Positions 42,972 to 51,891 of a DNA stretch of 64,000 nucleotides are shown piece by piece (the stretch's first letter is position 1; every line of letters starts with the position of its first letter). This stretch comes from Sphingomonadaceae bacterium OTU29LAMAA1. Lineage in GTDB: Bacteria; Pseudomonadota; Alphaproteobacteria; Sphingomonadales; Sphingomonadaceae. The notes below the pieces were generated by a model that worked only from the letters and a program-made list of their open reading frames with translations, did not search any database and was not told where the DNA came from. The translations under genes were made by a program, and so were the position numbers. The stretch lies in contig CP099617.1 of the NCBI GenBank assembly GCA_024072375.1, positions 3,727,001 to 3,791,000 on the forward strand, read 5' to 3'.

Positions 42972-44795
42972 ATGTGCGGAATTGTTGGAATCATCGGCAC
43001 CCAGGATGTCGCCGACCGGCTGCTCGACGGCCTCAAGCGGCTGGAATATCGCGGCTACGATTCAGCGGGTATCGCCACCGACCATGATGGCCGGATCGAA
43101 CGTCGCCGCGCATCGGGCAAGCTGGTCAATCTGGCAAAGGAACTGGCGGCTGACCCGCTACCTGGCACCACCGGCATCGCCCACACCCGCTGGGCTACGC
43201 ATGGCGGCCCGACCACGAATAACGCCCATCCGCATGCGACCGATGAGGTCGCGGTGGTGCACAATGGCATCATCGAGAATTTCAAGCCGTTGCGCGACGA
43301 GCTGATCGCCCGCGGCCGGGTGTTCACCAGTGAGACCGATACCGAGGTGGTTGCACACCTCATCAGCGAAAAGGTCGAAGCAGGTATCGAACCGATCGCG
43401 GCGGTGCGTGAAATCCTGCCGCGGCTGCACGGTGCGTTTGCGCTGGCGATCCTGTTCCGCAAGCATCCCGAACTGTTGATCGGTGCGCGCCTCGGCTCGC
43501 CATTGGTCGTCGGCCATGGTGAGGGCGAGACGTATCTCGGTTCCGACGCGCTCGCGCTGGCGCCGCTGACGCAGCGGATTGCCTATCTGGACGAGGGCGA
43601 CTGGGTAGTATGCACCACCGAGGGTGCGCAGGTTTACGATCGCGACAATCATCCCGTAGAACGGCCGATCACCATCTCCGGCATCACCGGCGAACTCGTC
43701 AGCAAGGGCAATCACCGCCATTACATGCTGAAGGAGATCTACGAACAGCCGATCGTCGTCGCCCAGACGCTCCGATCCTATCTGCAGCGAATGGAAGAGC
43801 GGGTAACCCTGCCGATTCCAGACTTCGACCTTGCTGGCGTCAAGCGCGTCACCATCGTCGCTTGTGGCACGAGCTACTATGCCGGCATGGTCGCCAAATA
43901 CTGGTTCGAGCAATTCGCGCGCGTGCCGGTCGATATCGATGTCGCCTCCGAATTTCGCTATCGCGCGCCGGTGATGGAGCCGGGTGGCCTGATGATCGTC
44001 ATCAGCCAGTCCGGCGAGACTGCCGATACGCTCGCGGCGTTGCGCCACGCCAAGTCGGAAGGGCAGACCATCGCCGCGGTGGTCAACGTGCCGACCAGCA
44101 GCATGGCGCGCGAGGCGGACCTGCTGCTGCCGACACATGCCGGCCCGGAAATCGGCGTCGCCAGCACCAAGGCGTTCACCTGCCAGCTGGCGGTGCTTGC
44201 CGCACTCGCCGCGAACCTTGCCCGCGCCAAGGGCAAGTTCAAGGATGGCGAGGAGCGCGAGATCGTCCGCCATCTCGCCGAAGCTCCGGCGGCACTCAAC
44301 GGCGCACTGGCTTATGACGAGGCGATCGAGGCGATGGCTGGCGTAATCGCGAGCGCCCGTGACGTGCTGTATCTGGGGCGCGGCACCGATTATCCGCTGG
44401 CGCTGGAAGGCGCGCTAAAGCTGAAGGAAATCAGCTACATCCACGCCGAAGGTTACGCGGCAGGCGAGATGAAGCACGGCCCGATCGCACTGATCGACGA
44501 GAATGTGCCGGTGATCGTCATCGCGCCGTCCGGTCCCCTGTTCGACAAGACCGTCAGCAATATGCAGGAAGTGCAGGCGCGGGGCGGCAAGGTCGTGCTG
44601 ATCAGCGATTACGACGGCATCCAGGCGGCGGGCGAGAATTGCATCGCGACCATTACGATGCCGAAGGTTCACCCGCTGATCGCGCCGCTGGTCTATGCTG
44701 TGCCGGTGCAGTTGCTGGCATATCACGTCGCGGTGGCGAAGGGAACGGATGTGGATCAGCCGCGCAACCTCGCCAAGTCGGTGACGGTGGAATAA
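42972..44795 (+). CDS. glmS: Glutamine-fructose-6-phosphate aminotransferase (isomerizing)
   Basis: The 607-residue protein has the N-terminal nucleophile MCGIVGIIG (Cys2) of the glutaminase domain, with HTRWATHG and the loop NGIIENF. Two SIS domains follow (VACGTSYYAGMVAKYWFE and ISQSGETADTLAALRHAK, then YLGRGTDYPLALEGALKLKE). The C-terminus KGTDVDQPRNLAKSVTVE is canonical. It makes glucosamine-6-phosphate, the first step to UDP-GlcNAc. The TAA at 44793-44795 is followed in the same frame by a monooxygenase coding region. Confidence 0.97.
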   Translation: MCGIVGIIGTQDVADRLLDGLKRLEYRGYDSAGIATDHDGRIERRRASGKLVNLAKELAADPLPGTTGIAHTRWATHGGPTTNNAHPHATDEVAVVHNGIIENFKPLRDELIARGRVFTSETDTEVVAHLISEKVEAGIEPIAAVREILPRLHGAFALAILFRKHPELLIGARLGSPLVVGHGEGETYLGSDALALAPLTQRIAYLDEGDWVVCTTEGAQVYDRDNHPVERPITISGITGELVSKGNHRHYMLKEIYEQPIVVAQTLRSYLQRMEERVTLPIPDFDLAGVKRVTIVACGTSYYAGMVAKYWFEQFARVPVDIDVASEFRYRAPVMEPGGLMIVISQSGETADTLAALRHAKSEGQTIAAVVNVPTSSMAREADLLLPTHAGPEIGVASTKAFTCQLAVLAALAANLARAKGKFKDGEEREIVRHLAEAPAALNGALAYDEAIEAMAGVIASARDVLYLGRGTDYPLALEGALKLKEISYIHAEGYAAGEMKHGPIALIDENVPVIVIAPSGPLFDKTVSNMQEVQARGGKVVLISDYDGIQAAGENCIATITMPKVHPLIAPLVYAVPVQLLAYHVAVAKGTDVDQPRNLAKSVTVE

Positions 44796-45992
44796 ATAGC
44801 CGACCCGCTCGCCATCGCGGTCGCCGGTTGTGGCCCGGCGGGGCTGGCGGCGGCGTTGCTGCTGGCGCGGGACGGCCATCACGTCACCATATACGAACGG
44901 TTCGACGCGCCGGCGCCGCTGGGGTCGGGGCTGATGATCCAGCCGACCGGACTTGCGGTGCTTCGCGCGCTGGGGCTGGACGGCGCGCTGATCGCCCGGA
45001 GCGCGCGGATCGATTGCCTGTTCGGGGCGGCGGACGGGCGCGTGGTGCTCGATGTCGGCTATGCGACCCTGCGACAGGCGGGCCTGTGCGGCTTCGGCGT
45101 GCATCGCGCGACGCTTTTCGCGGTGCTGCACGATGCCGTGACAGCGGCGGGCATTTCGATTGAGACCGGCCGCGCGATCGCGGGAAGTGAGCTGTCGGGT
45201 TACGGCCGCCGCCGTCTGGCGTTCGTTGACGGCACCCGATCGGCGGCCTTCGACCTGATCGTCGATGCACTCGGTACGCGAACGCCGCTGGCACCACCGT
45301 GCGGCCGGGCGCTGCCTTATGGCGCCTTGTGGGCGAGCCTGCGCCGGACGGAAGGCTTTGCGACGAATGCGCTGGAGCAGCGCTATCGCCGTGCCAGCGC
45401 GATGGCAGGGGTGCTGCCGATCGGTCGGCCGCGGGGCGCGAGTGCGGATCATGCGGCGTTCTTCTGGTCGATCCGCGCCGACCGGCTCGAACGCTGGCGG
45501 GATGCCGGGCTGGAGGCATGGAAGGACGAGGTGCGTGCGCTCTGGCCGGCAACCGCGCCGTTGCTGGATCAAATCGGGGACGCGGGGCAGTTGACCTTCG
45601 CCAGGTACGCCCACCGCACGCTCCGCCGGCCGGTGGACGCCGCATTGATCCATATCGGCGACGCATGGCATTCGGCCAGTCCGCAGCTGGGGCAGGGCGC
45701 GAATATGGCGTTGCTCGACGCCTTCGCGTTGGCACGCGGCCTGCGCGATGCCCCGGACGTGCTATCAGGGATCGCCGCCGCGGTCAGGATGCGCAGACGG
45801 CATGCCCGGTTGTACCAGGCGCTGACGGCGGTATTCACGCCGGTGTATCAGTCGGACAGCCGGACACTGCCGTTCGTCCGCGATCGGCTGGTCGGTCCGC
45901 TCTCAGGATCGTGGCCTGCAAATCGCATTCAGGCGGCGATGGTCAGTGGCCTGATCGGCAAGCCCCTGGAGCCGCTCGGCCTGACCGTCTGA
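44796..45992 (+). CDS. FAD-dependent monooxygenase without an ordinary start codon
   Basis: The coding region runs in the glmS frame from just after its TAA: ATA GCC GAC, then IAVAGCGPAGLAAALLLARD (FAD-binding GxGxxG), a GLMIQPTGLAVLRALGL segment, HIGDAWHSASPQLGQGANMA (DxxH...GD motif) and an LRDRLVG-like end. This is a PHBH/UbiH-type hydroxylase of about 398 residues. No ATG, GTG or TTG precedes the GxGxxG motif; the first is TTG at 44856, after it. Initiation at ATA 44796, or loss of an ATG by a single change, or glmS readthrough are the options. Annotated from 44796 with start unresolved. Confidence 0.75.
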   Translation: MADPLAIAVAGCGPAGLAAALLLARDGHHVTIYERFDAPAPLGSGLMIQPTGLAVLRALGLDGALIARSARIDCLFGAADGRVVLDVGYATLRQAGLCGFGVHRATLFAVLHDAVTAAGISIETGRAIAGSELSGYGRRRLAFVDGTRSAAFDLIVDALGTRTPLAPPCGRALPYGALWASLRRTEGFATNALEQRYRRASAMAGVLPIGRPRGASADHAAFFWSIRADRLERWRDAGLEAWKDEVRALWPATAPLLDQIGDAGQLTFARYAHRTLRRPVDAALIHIGDAWHSASPQLGQGANMALLDAFALARGLRDAPDVLSGIAAAVRMRRRHARLYQALTAVFTPVYQSDSRTLPFVRDRLVGPLSGSWPANRIQAAMVSGLIGKPLEPLGLTV

Positions 45993-46001
45993 GGCCGTTC
46001 C

Positions 46002-46298
46002 TTACATCAGCCGAGCCGAGCGACAGATCCGGCTCCATCGTATCACGCGGCGATGGTTATTGCCGAGGCGGCTGCGGTCGCGCGGCAAGCCGGCGCATTG
46101 TTCGCGGACATAATCTTCAGAGAAGCCGGTGCCGCGAAAGTCGTCGCCGCCCTGCTTCGCCTGCGAAACGATGGCGGAGCCGAGTGCGATCGCGCCGGTG
46201 TAGTCGACCGGATTGACCGGCCCGAGTACGTCCTGCGCCAAGGCGGGCGATCCCGGCGCAAGCATAGCCGGGACGATCCAGGACAAAAGAAGGCGCAT
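46002..46298 (-). CDS. Short secreted hypothetical protein
   Basis: The ATG at 46298 has GGGAGT a short distance before it. The 98-residue product has a signal peptide (MRLLLSWIVPAMLAPGSPAL) and then ALAQDVLGPVNPVDYTGAIA, a segment with GFSEDYVREQCAGLPRDRSR and a basic tail. No family is recognised. It is 9 bp from the convergent monooxygenase and divergent from the ROK kinase gene. The first 75 residues look well formed; the basic tail (NNHRRVIRWSRICRSARLM) is unusual and may reflect a frameshift or relaxed selection. Confidence 0.5.
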   Translation of the reverse strand: MRLLLSWIVPAMLAPGSPALAQDVLGPVNPVDYTGAIALGSAIVSQAKQGGDDFRGTGFSEDYVREQCAGLPRDRSRLGNNHRRVIRWSRICRSARLM

Positions 46299-46427
46299 CG
46301 TGCCACTCCCTATGATCGACCAGGGTAACGGTCGGCAGCCGGGACGGTGCCCTGACGATGGCGCGCCGTGCTCTCTCGCATAACCGTCCGTTCTCGTCTA
46401 ACCACGCGCGCAAAGGAGAATGCAGCC

Positions 46428-47342
46428 GTGGTAAGCGTCCCCCCGTTGATAGCCGGCATCGAATTGGGCGGGACCAAGATCGTCTGTCTGCTGGCGCGGG
46501 GGCCCGATGCGATCGAGGATCGCATTCAATTCCCCACGACGCGGCCCGACGAGACGCTCGGCGCGATCGAGCGCGTGCTCGATGGCTGGGGTGCGTTCGA
46601 CGCGCTCGGTATCGCCAGCTTTGGGCCGATCTCGATCGATCGCGATGCGGCGGATTACGGCCATATCACCTCGACTCCGAAACCGCATTGGGCGGGCACC
46701 GACGTCGCGAAGCGGCTGGGTGCCCGCTATGCGGTGCCGACCGGGTTTCATACCGATGTGGTGGGCGCCGCGCTGGCGGAGGCACGCTGGGGTGCGGCGA
46801 AGGGGCTGCGCGACATCGCTTATGCCACGGTCGGCACCGGGATCGGCGTCGGTCTGATCGCCGGGGGCAAACCCGTCGACGGCCTGACCCACAGTGAATT
46901 CGGCCATATCCGCCCCGATCGTCTGCCGGGCGACGACTGGATGGGCATCTGTCCCTTCCACGGCGGCTGTCTGGAGGGCCTTGCAGCCGGTCCGGCGATC
47001 GGCGCGCGGGCGGGCCGGAAGGGCGAGGATATTGCGGCGGACGATCCGGTATGGGATCCGGTCGCGTATGTGCTGGGCCAGTTGTGCCACACGCTCGTCC
47101 TCACCGGCGTGCCGCGGCGCATCGTGATGGGCGGCGGCGTGATGGTGGGCAACGATCACCTGTTCCCCCGCGTCCGTGCCGCGATGGTCAAGAGCCTGGC
47201 CGGCTACATCGCCTTGCCCGAGATCGCGGAGGCGAATTTCGTCGTGCCGCCTGCGCTCGGCGGGAATGCCGGGCCGCTCGGCGCGATCGTTCTCGGCGGG
47301 CAGGCGCTGGAGGGACAGCTGCACTCGTTTACAGCGTTTTAA
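46428..47342 (+). CDS. ROK family sugar kinase (fructokinase-like)
   Basis: GTG at 46428 is preceded by AAAGGAGAA at the right distance and gives 304 residues. The ATP-phosphate motif is ELGGTKIVCLLA, the catalytic loop ATVGTGIGVGLIAGGKPV and the zinc site HIRPDRLPGDDWMG-ICPFHGGCLEG with its Cys-His-Cys-Cys pattern. This places it with ROK fructokinases and glucokinases of the Mak type. It phosphorylates a hexose such as fructose. The sugar import genes are not nearby. A longer frame to 46368 has no start site of comparable strength. Confidence 0.88.
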   Translation: MVSVPPLIAGIELGGTKIVCLLARGPDAIEDRIQFPTTRPDETLGAIERVLDGWGAFDALGIASFGPISIDRDAADYGHITSTPKPHWAGTDVAKRLGARYAVPTGFHTDVVGAALAEARWGAAKGLRDIAYATVGTGIGVGLIAGGKPVDGLTHSEFGHIRPDRLPGDDWMGICPFHGGCLEGLAAGPAIGARAGRKGEDIAADDPVWDPVAYVLGQLCHTLVLTGVPRRIVMGGGVMVGNDHLFPRVRAAMVKSLAGYIALPEIAEANFVVPPALGGNAGPLGAIVLGGQALEGQLHSFTAF

Positions 47343-47390
47343 CCGCGTCCGCTTACTCCCTCGTCAACCATTCGAGGGAAGTTCCTACCC

Positions 47391-49298
47391 ATGACCGTCG
47401 CCCTGACTGCTGTTGCACCAAAGCGTCTGCTGATCGTCGATGACGAACCGGCGATGCATGACAGCTACACCCGCAGCTTCGCGGTGCAGCGCGGTGCCGA
47501 GGAGGATGCGCTCGGCGCGATGGCGGCGGAACTGTTCGGGGACGACGCGTCCGATACGGTCGACGTTGCCGAAGAGTTCGATCTTACCCATTGCCATCAG
47601 GGACTCGATGCGGTCGCTGCCGTGGAGGCCGCACTTGCCGCCGGCACCCCCTACGCCGTCGCCTTCATCGACGTGCGCATGCCGCCGGGTATCGACGGGC
47701 GCGAGACCGCTCGCCGGATCCGCGCGCTCGATCCCGAGATAAACCTGTGCATCGTCACCGGGTTCAGTGATTTCTCGCCGATCGAGATCAGCAAGGTCGC
47801 CGGTCCCGCGGACAAGATCTTCTACATCGCCAAGCCGTTCGAGGTCGCCGAGATCGTCCAGACCGCGACCGCGCTGTCGCACCGATGGCGGGTGGACCGC
47901 GAACTCGCCACCGCACGCGCGCAGCTGGCCGCGCAGATCGTCCAGCTCGAGGAGCAGGGTGCCGAGCTCGCCGCCAACGAGAGCCGCGCGATCCACATGG
48001 CGACGCACGATTCGCTGACGGACGCACCGAACCGGCTCGCCTTCCTGCGTGCGCTCGGAGAGCGGGCCAAGCGGCCGGGGCTGTTCGCCACCGCGATGTT
48101 CGATCTCGACCGGTTCAAGATCGTCAACGACACACTGGGGCATCTGGCAGGCGACGCATTGATCCGTGAGGTGTGCGGCATCCTCCATGCGCACGCGCCG
48201 AAGGGGGCGGTCGTCGCGCGGCTGGGCGGCGACGAATTCGGCGTGCTGTTCGACGCACCGGGCGAGGACGCGGCGGTGATGGCGTGCGACCGGATCGTTG
48301 CGGCCTGCGCCGGCACGCATCAGGTTTTCGGCAATTCGGTGCAGAGTGGCACCTCCGCCGGCGTCGTCGTGGTCGAGGGCTCCGGCTGCGATCCGATCGA
48401 TGCGCTGCGCCGCGCCGATCTCGCCCTCAACGATGCGAAGCGTGCCGGCCGCGGCGTCACCCGCCTGTTCGACGAGAGCATGGACGAGGGCATCCGCTTC
48501 CGCCGCCGGATCGAGGACGGGCTGGCCCAGGCGATTGCCAAGGGCGAACTGAGCCTCGTCTATCAGCCGATCATCAGCCGGACCGAACTGGAGGTCATCG
48601 GGTTCGAGGCTTTGGTGCGCTGGAACACCGAGGAATATGGGCCGATCAGCCCGGCGACGTTCATCCCGATCGCCGAGGAATCGAATGTCATCCACGAACT
48701 GGGCGACTGGATTCTCGACGAGGCGCTGGCGATGGTGCAGCAATTCCCCGGCCAGTACGTGTCGGTGAACTTCTCGCCGCGCCAGTTTCGTCGCAGCAAC
48801 TTCGTCGGTCACATCATGGAAAGCGTCCAGCGCGCCGGGGTGCTGCCGGGCCGTGTGCAGATCGAGATCACCGAAACTGCGATCTTCGACGACGCGGAGC
48901 GTGCCGCAGAGACGTTGTACAAGCTCCGTCAGATGGGATTCCGCATCGCGCTGGACGATTTCGGCACCGGCTATTCCTCGCTCTACAACATCCGCAAGTT
49001 CGCGCTCGACAGCCTGAAGATTGATCGCAGCTTTATCGACGGCATGGGTCGCGAGCGCGAAAGCGCGGCGATCGTCCATTCGATCATCCATCTCGGCCGG
49101 GCGCTGGGGTTGGAGGTGATCGCCGAGGGTGTCGAGACGGCGGCGCAGGTGCAGGCGCTGCGCCTGGCGGGCGCGAGCCATTTGCAGGGGTATTTCTTTT
49201 CGCGTCCGGTCGCACCACAGCTCGCCCTGGAGCTCGCCGCGCAACGCTTCTTCGGTGAGGCGGACGAGGCAGAGCCGGGCACCGGAACGATCGGCTGA
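47391..49298 (+). CDS. REC-GGDEF-EAL cyclic-di-GMP protein
   Basis: The 635-residue protein has a receiver domain (phospho-acceptor Asp94 in AFIDVRMPPGIDG, lysine in IAKPFEV), a linker coiled coil (about 165-205), a GGDEF domain with intact GGDEF at 279-283, and an EAL domain with EALVRW (E406) and DDFGTGYSSLYN, LKIDRSFIDGM. Both cyclase and phosphodiesterase motifs are intact. The receiver carries an inserted loop of about 30 residues (AEEDALGAMAAELFGDDASD) that is unusual. Overlap with the next gene (TGATG) pairs it with a histidine kinase. Confidence 0.94.
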   Translation: MTVALTAVAPKRLLIVDDEPAMHDSYTRSFAVQRGAEEDALGAMAAELFGDDASDTVDVAEEFDLTHCHQGLDAVAAVEAALAAGTPYAVAFIDVRMPPGIDGRETARRIRALDPEINLCIVTGFSDFSPIEISKVAGPADKIFYIAKPFEVAEIVQTATALSHRWRVDRELATARAQLAAQIVQLEEQGAELAANESRAIHMATHDSLTDAPNRLAFLRALGERAKRPGLFATAMFDLDRFKIVNDTLGHLAGDALIREVCGILHAHAPKGAVVARLGGDEFGVLFDAPGEDAAVMACDRIVAACAGTHQVFGNSVQSGTSAGVVVVEGSGCDPIDALRRADLALNDAKRAGRGVTRLFDESMDEGIRFRRRIEDGLAQAIAKGELSLVYQPIISRTELEVIGFEALVRWNTEEYGPISPATFIPIAEESNVIHELGDWILDEALAMVQQFPGQYVSVNFSPRQFRRSNFVGHIMESVQRAGVLPGRVQIEITETAIFDDAERAAETLYKLRQMGFRIALDDFGTGYSSLYNIRKFALDSLKIDRSFIDGMGRERESAAIVHSIIHLGRALGLEVIAEGVETAAQVQALRLAGASHLQGYFFSRPVAPQLALELAAQRFFGEADEAEPGTGTIG

Positions 49299-51169
49299 TG
49301 GCCCGCCCCGCCTCGAGGGGCGCGCGGTTCCACGGCCCGGCCTCGCTCGGCGCCAAGCTCGTCCTGATCCTGACCGCGGTCGGGGTCGCCGGCGCGCTCG
49401 CCATCACGTTGCTGCTCGCCAGCGTGATAACGCCCAACTTCAACGCGCTGGAAGCCAAGGCGATCGGCGGCCATGTCGAACGGACACGCGCCGTTCTGGG
49501 CGAATATGCCGCCAAGGTTGAAAATGCGGTGCGCGACTACGGCGACTGGACGCAAAGCTACGACTATATGGGCGCACCATCGTCGACGATGTCGGCGGCG
49601 TTCGAACGCGACAGTTTCTCGCCACTCGCGATGACCAATCTCGGCGTGCAGGGCATGGCATACGTCCGCCCCGACGGCCGCATCCAGATCGCGCGCTGGC
49701 TCGATCCCGGTACCGGCCGGGAGCGTGCCGACCTTCGCGCGGCTATGATCCGGGTCGCGACCCACACGGAGCTGAACCGCATCGTCGGTCGCAGCAATTC
49801 CGGGCATTTTTATGCGCGATTGGGGCCCGTGGTCGCCGCGGTTGGGGTCGCGCAGGTGCGCCGCTCCGATGGAACGGGGGAACCGCGCGGTTATGTTCTG
49901 ATGGCGCGCCAGGTGACGTCGCACCAAATCTCCGAGTTGCTTCAGCTGGATGCACGGATCGACCGGTCCGCGACCGGGGATCGCGAAGGGATCGTCCCCG
50001 GCCGCAACACCATGGCGATCGCGGTGCCGATCCGCGGGGCCGATGGCCATGCCATCGCGGCCGCACGCTTCCATGTCGTCCGCGACATCTCCCTGCTCGG
50101 GCGTCGCATGCTGTTGCTGGCGGTCGCCGGATCGACGTTGCTGCTGCTGATCGTGCTCGTCGTGCTACGCCGGGTTATCGCACGGCTGGTCCTCGCGCCG
50201 TTACAGCGGGTGGAGCGCCATATGCAGCGGGTTCGCGCCTCCGGGTCGATGGCGTTGTTCGACGACGACGGCCGCCGGGACGAATTCGGTTCGTTGGGGC
50301 GCAGCCTCAATGCGATGCTGTCGCAACTCAAGGATCTGCGCGAGCAGATCGAGGTGCAGAGCTTCGCGCTCGGCCGCAGCGAGAGCGCGGTTGCGGTGAT
50401 GCACAACGTCCGTAACGCGCTCAATCCTATCAGCACGATCCTGAGCCAGGGCATCGCGCAGGCGCCGCCGATCGACCGTGCCACGGTGGATCGCGCGCTC
50501 GCCGAACTTGGCAAGGACGACCTCGCCCCCGGACGTCGCGCCAAGCTCGCCGTCTTTGTCACCGCAGCGCTTGCTGCCGAGGTGCAGGGCCGTGAGACGA
50601 TGCGGGGCGAATTGCAGGTCGGCCGCGAAGCGATGGCGCATGTGCTTGAAATCATCGGTCAGCAGCAGAAGCAGGCGCATGAGCGGCCGACACTGGAGGT
50701 TTGCGACCTCAGCGAGATTGTCGCGCGCAATGCTGCGATCGCGCGCTATTCCGATGCTGCCTCGATCGCCTTCAGCTTCCCGGCCGGGTCGCATTACGCT
50801 CTGGCCAATCGCGTCATCCTAAGTCAGGTGATCGGCAATCTATTAGGCAACGCTGCGGAAGCGGTCGCGGCGGACGGACGTGGCAGCGGAACGATCAACG
50901 TCACCATTCACGAAGCCGCCGACACCGTCGTCGTGCATATTCGCGATGACGGCGAAGGATTCGACAATGCCATCGGTGCGACGCTGTTCCAGCGTGGGTT
51001 CTCCACGCGCGAACACAAATCGGGCGGACTGGGCCTTCACTGGTGCGCGAACTCGATGAATGCGATGGAAGGCAGCCTGCGCCTCGAAAGCGAAGGCAAG
51101 GGCAGGGGCGCGGTGGCGATCCTGACGCTCAAGGCGGCCGAGGATACGCAGATTGCCAAGGCGGCCTGA
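49298..51169 (+). CDS. Membrane sensor histidine kinase with CHASE4-like sensor
   Basis: The 623-residue protein has helices at about 20-42 and 265-288 with a periplasmic domain between them. That domain starts with VENAVRDYGDWTQSYDYMGA, a CHASE4-like pattern. A HAMP segment (VERHMQRVRASGSMALFDDD) follows. The DHp helix carries His369 in AVMHNVRNALNPISTILSQG, a variant of the usual SHELRTP box. The ATPase domain has NLLGNAAEAVAADGRGSG, DDGEGFDNAIGATLF and SGGLGLHWCANSMNAME. It overlaps the REC-GGDEF-EAL gene by one base and is the probable donor for its receiver. Confidence 0.9.
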   Translation: MARPASRGARFHGPASLGAKLVLILTAVGVAGALAITLLLASVITPNFNALEAKAIGGHVERTRAVLGEYAAKVENAVRDYGDWTQSYDYMGAPSSTMSAAFERDSFSPLAMTNLGVQGMAYVRPDGRIQIARWLDPGTGRERADLRAAMIRVATHTELNRIVGRSNSGHFYARLGPVVAAVGVAQVRRSDGTGEPRGYVLMARQVTSHQISELLQLDARIDRSATGDREGIVPGRNTMAIAVPIRGADGHAIAAARFHVVRDISLLGRRMLLLAVAGSTLLLLIVLVVLRRVIARLVLAPLQRVERHMQRVRASGSMALFDDDGRRDEFGSLGRSLNAMLSQLKDLREQIEVQSFALGRSESAVAVMHNVRNALNPISTILSQGIAQAPPIDRATVDRALAELGKDDLAPGRRAKLAVFVTAALAAEVQGRETMRGELQVGREAMAHVLEIIGQQQKQAHERPTLEVCDLSEIVARNAAIARYSDAASIAFSFPAGSHYALANRVILSQVIGNLLGNAAEAVAADGRGSGTINVTIHEAADTVVVHIRDDGEGFDNAIGATLFQRGFSTREHKSGGLGLHWCANSMNAMEGSLRLESEGKGRGAVAILTLKAAEDTQIAKAA

Positions 51170-51374
51170 AGCCAGACGCCTTTCGTCAATAAAATGATCA
51201 ATGTTCATTTGACGTTAAAGTGAGCGGTGCTTAATTGTGTTTGCGGCTCCGGAGTCGCAGCGCAGCAACCTTCCGGTGCGCCGCTACACCGGGTCTGGCC
51301 GTACCGCCCCGATCCTTCGATCGGAGCATTCCAGATCGCGACGCGTTGTCGCGGCTTGATACGGGAGAGAAACG

Positions 51375-51818
51375 ATGTTCAAGTCGATCAAGACGAAGAC
51401 CGTCCTGGCACTCGCTACTGCAGGCCTCGCCGTCACCGCCGCGGGCGCGCAGGGTATCGGCCAATGGTATGGTACATTCCAGTACGAGCATGAGATCGGA
51501 CCGACGGGCGCCAACGGTGATGGCCCGGTCGCCTTCCGGACCTATACGCTGCGCCTCGCACCGCCGACACGGGGAACGGGTTGTACGGTTACGGTGACGG
51601 GCTATCAGATCGATCAGCAATTACAATGCACCGCCACCCCGCAAATGGGCTCGCTGATCGTCAAGTATTTCAACCTGCGTCCGCGTGCGCCTTATTACAA
51701 CGGCCAGCCGCTGCTGACGCTGACGCGTGGTGAGAACGGCATCGTCACCCACTGGCAGGCGATCGGCGTTCCCGAAGGTGCCCCGTCGCGCGGCATGGCG
51801 ATGCGCCGCATCCGCTGA
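51375..51818 (+). CDS. Secreted hypothetical protein
   Basis: The 147-residue precursor has a signal peptide (MFKSIKTKTVLALATAGLAV, cleaved after AGAQ or earlier). The mature part begins GIGQWYGTFQYEHEIGPTGA and has GCTVTVTGYQIDQQLQC with two cysteines likely joined by a disulfide. A beta-rich domain ends HWQAIGVPEGAPSRGM. Layout resembles small periplasmic beta proteins such as DUF5991, but I do not assign it. It lies between the kinase gene and nusG, with a strong terminator after it. Confidence 0.65.
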   Translation: MFKSIKTKTVLALATAGLAVTAAGAQGIGQWYGTFQYEHEIGPTGANGDGPVAFRTYTLRLAPPTRGTGCTVTVTGYQIDQQLQCTATPQMGSLIVKYFNLRPRAPYYNGQPLLTLTRGENGIVTHWQAIGVPEGAPSRGMAMRRIR

Positions 51819-51840
51819 GCGCGATAGATCGACAAAACGA

Positions 51841-51870
51841 AACGGCCGGAGCGTCGCCGCTCCGGCCGTT
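51841..51870. terminator. Bidirectional terminator between 51375 gene and nusG
   Basis: AACGGCCGGAGCG (51841-51853) and CGCTCCGGCCGTT (51858-51870) form a perfect 13-bp stem with a 4-base loop. A/T-rich flanks on both sides (aaaacga before, tatgtttt after) make it a convincing intrinsic terminator for the rightward secreted-protein gene and the leftward secE-nusG unit. Confidence 0.85.
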
Positions 51871-51891
51871 TATGTTTTGCCATATTTGCAA

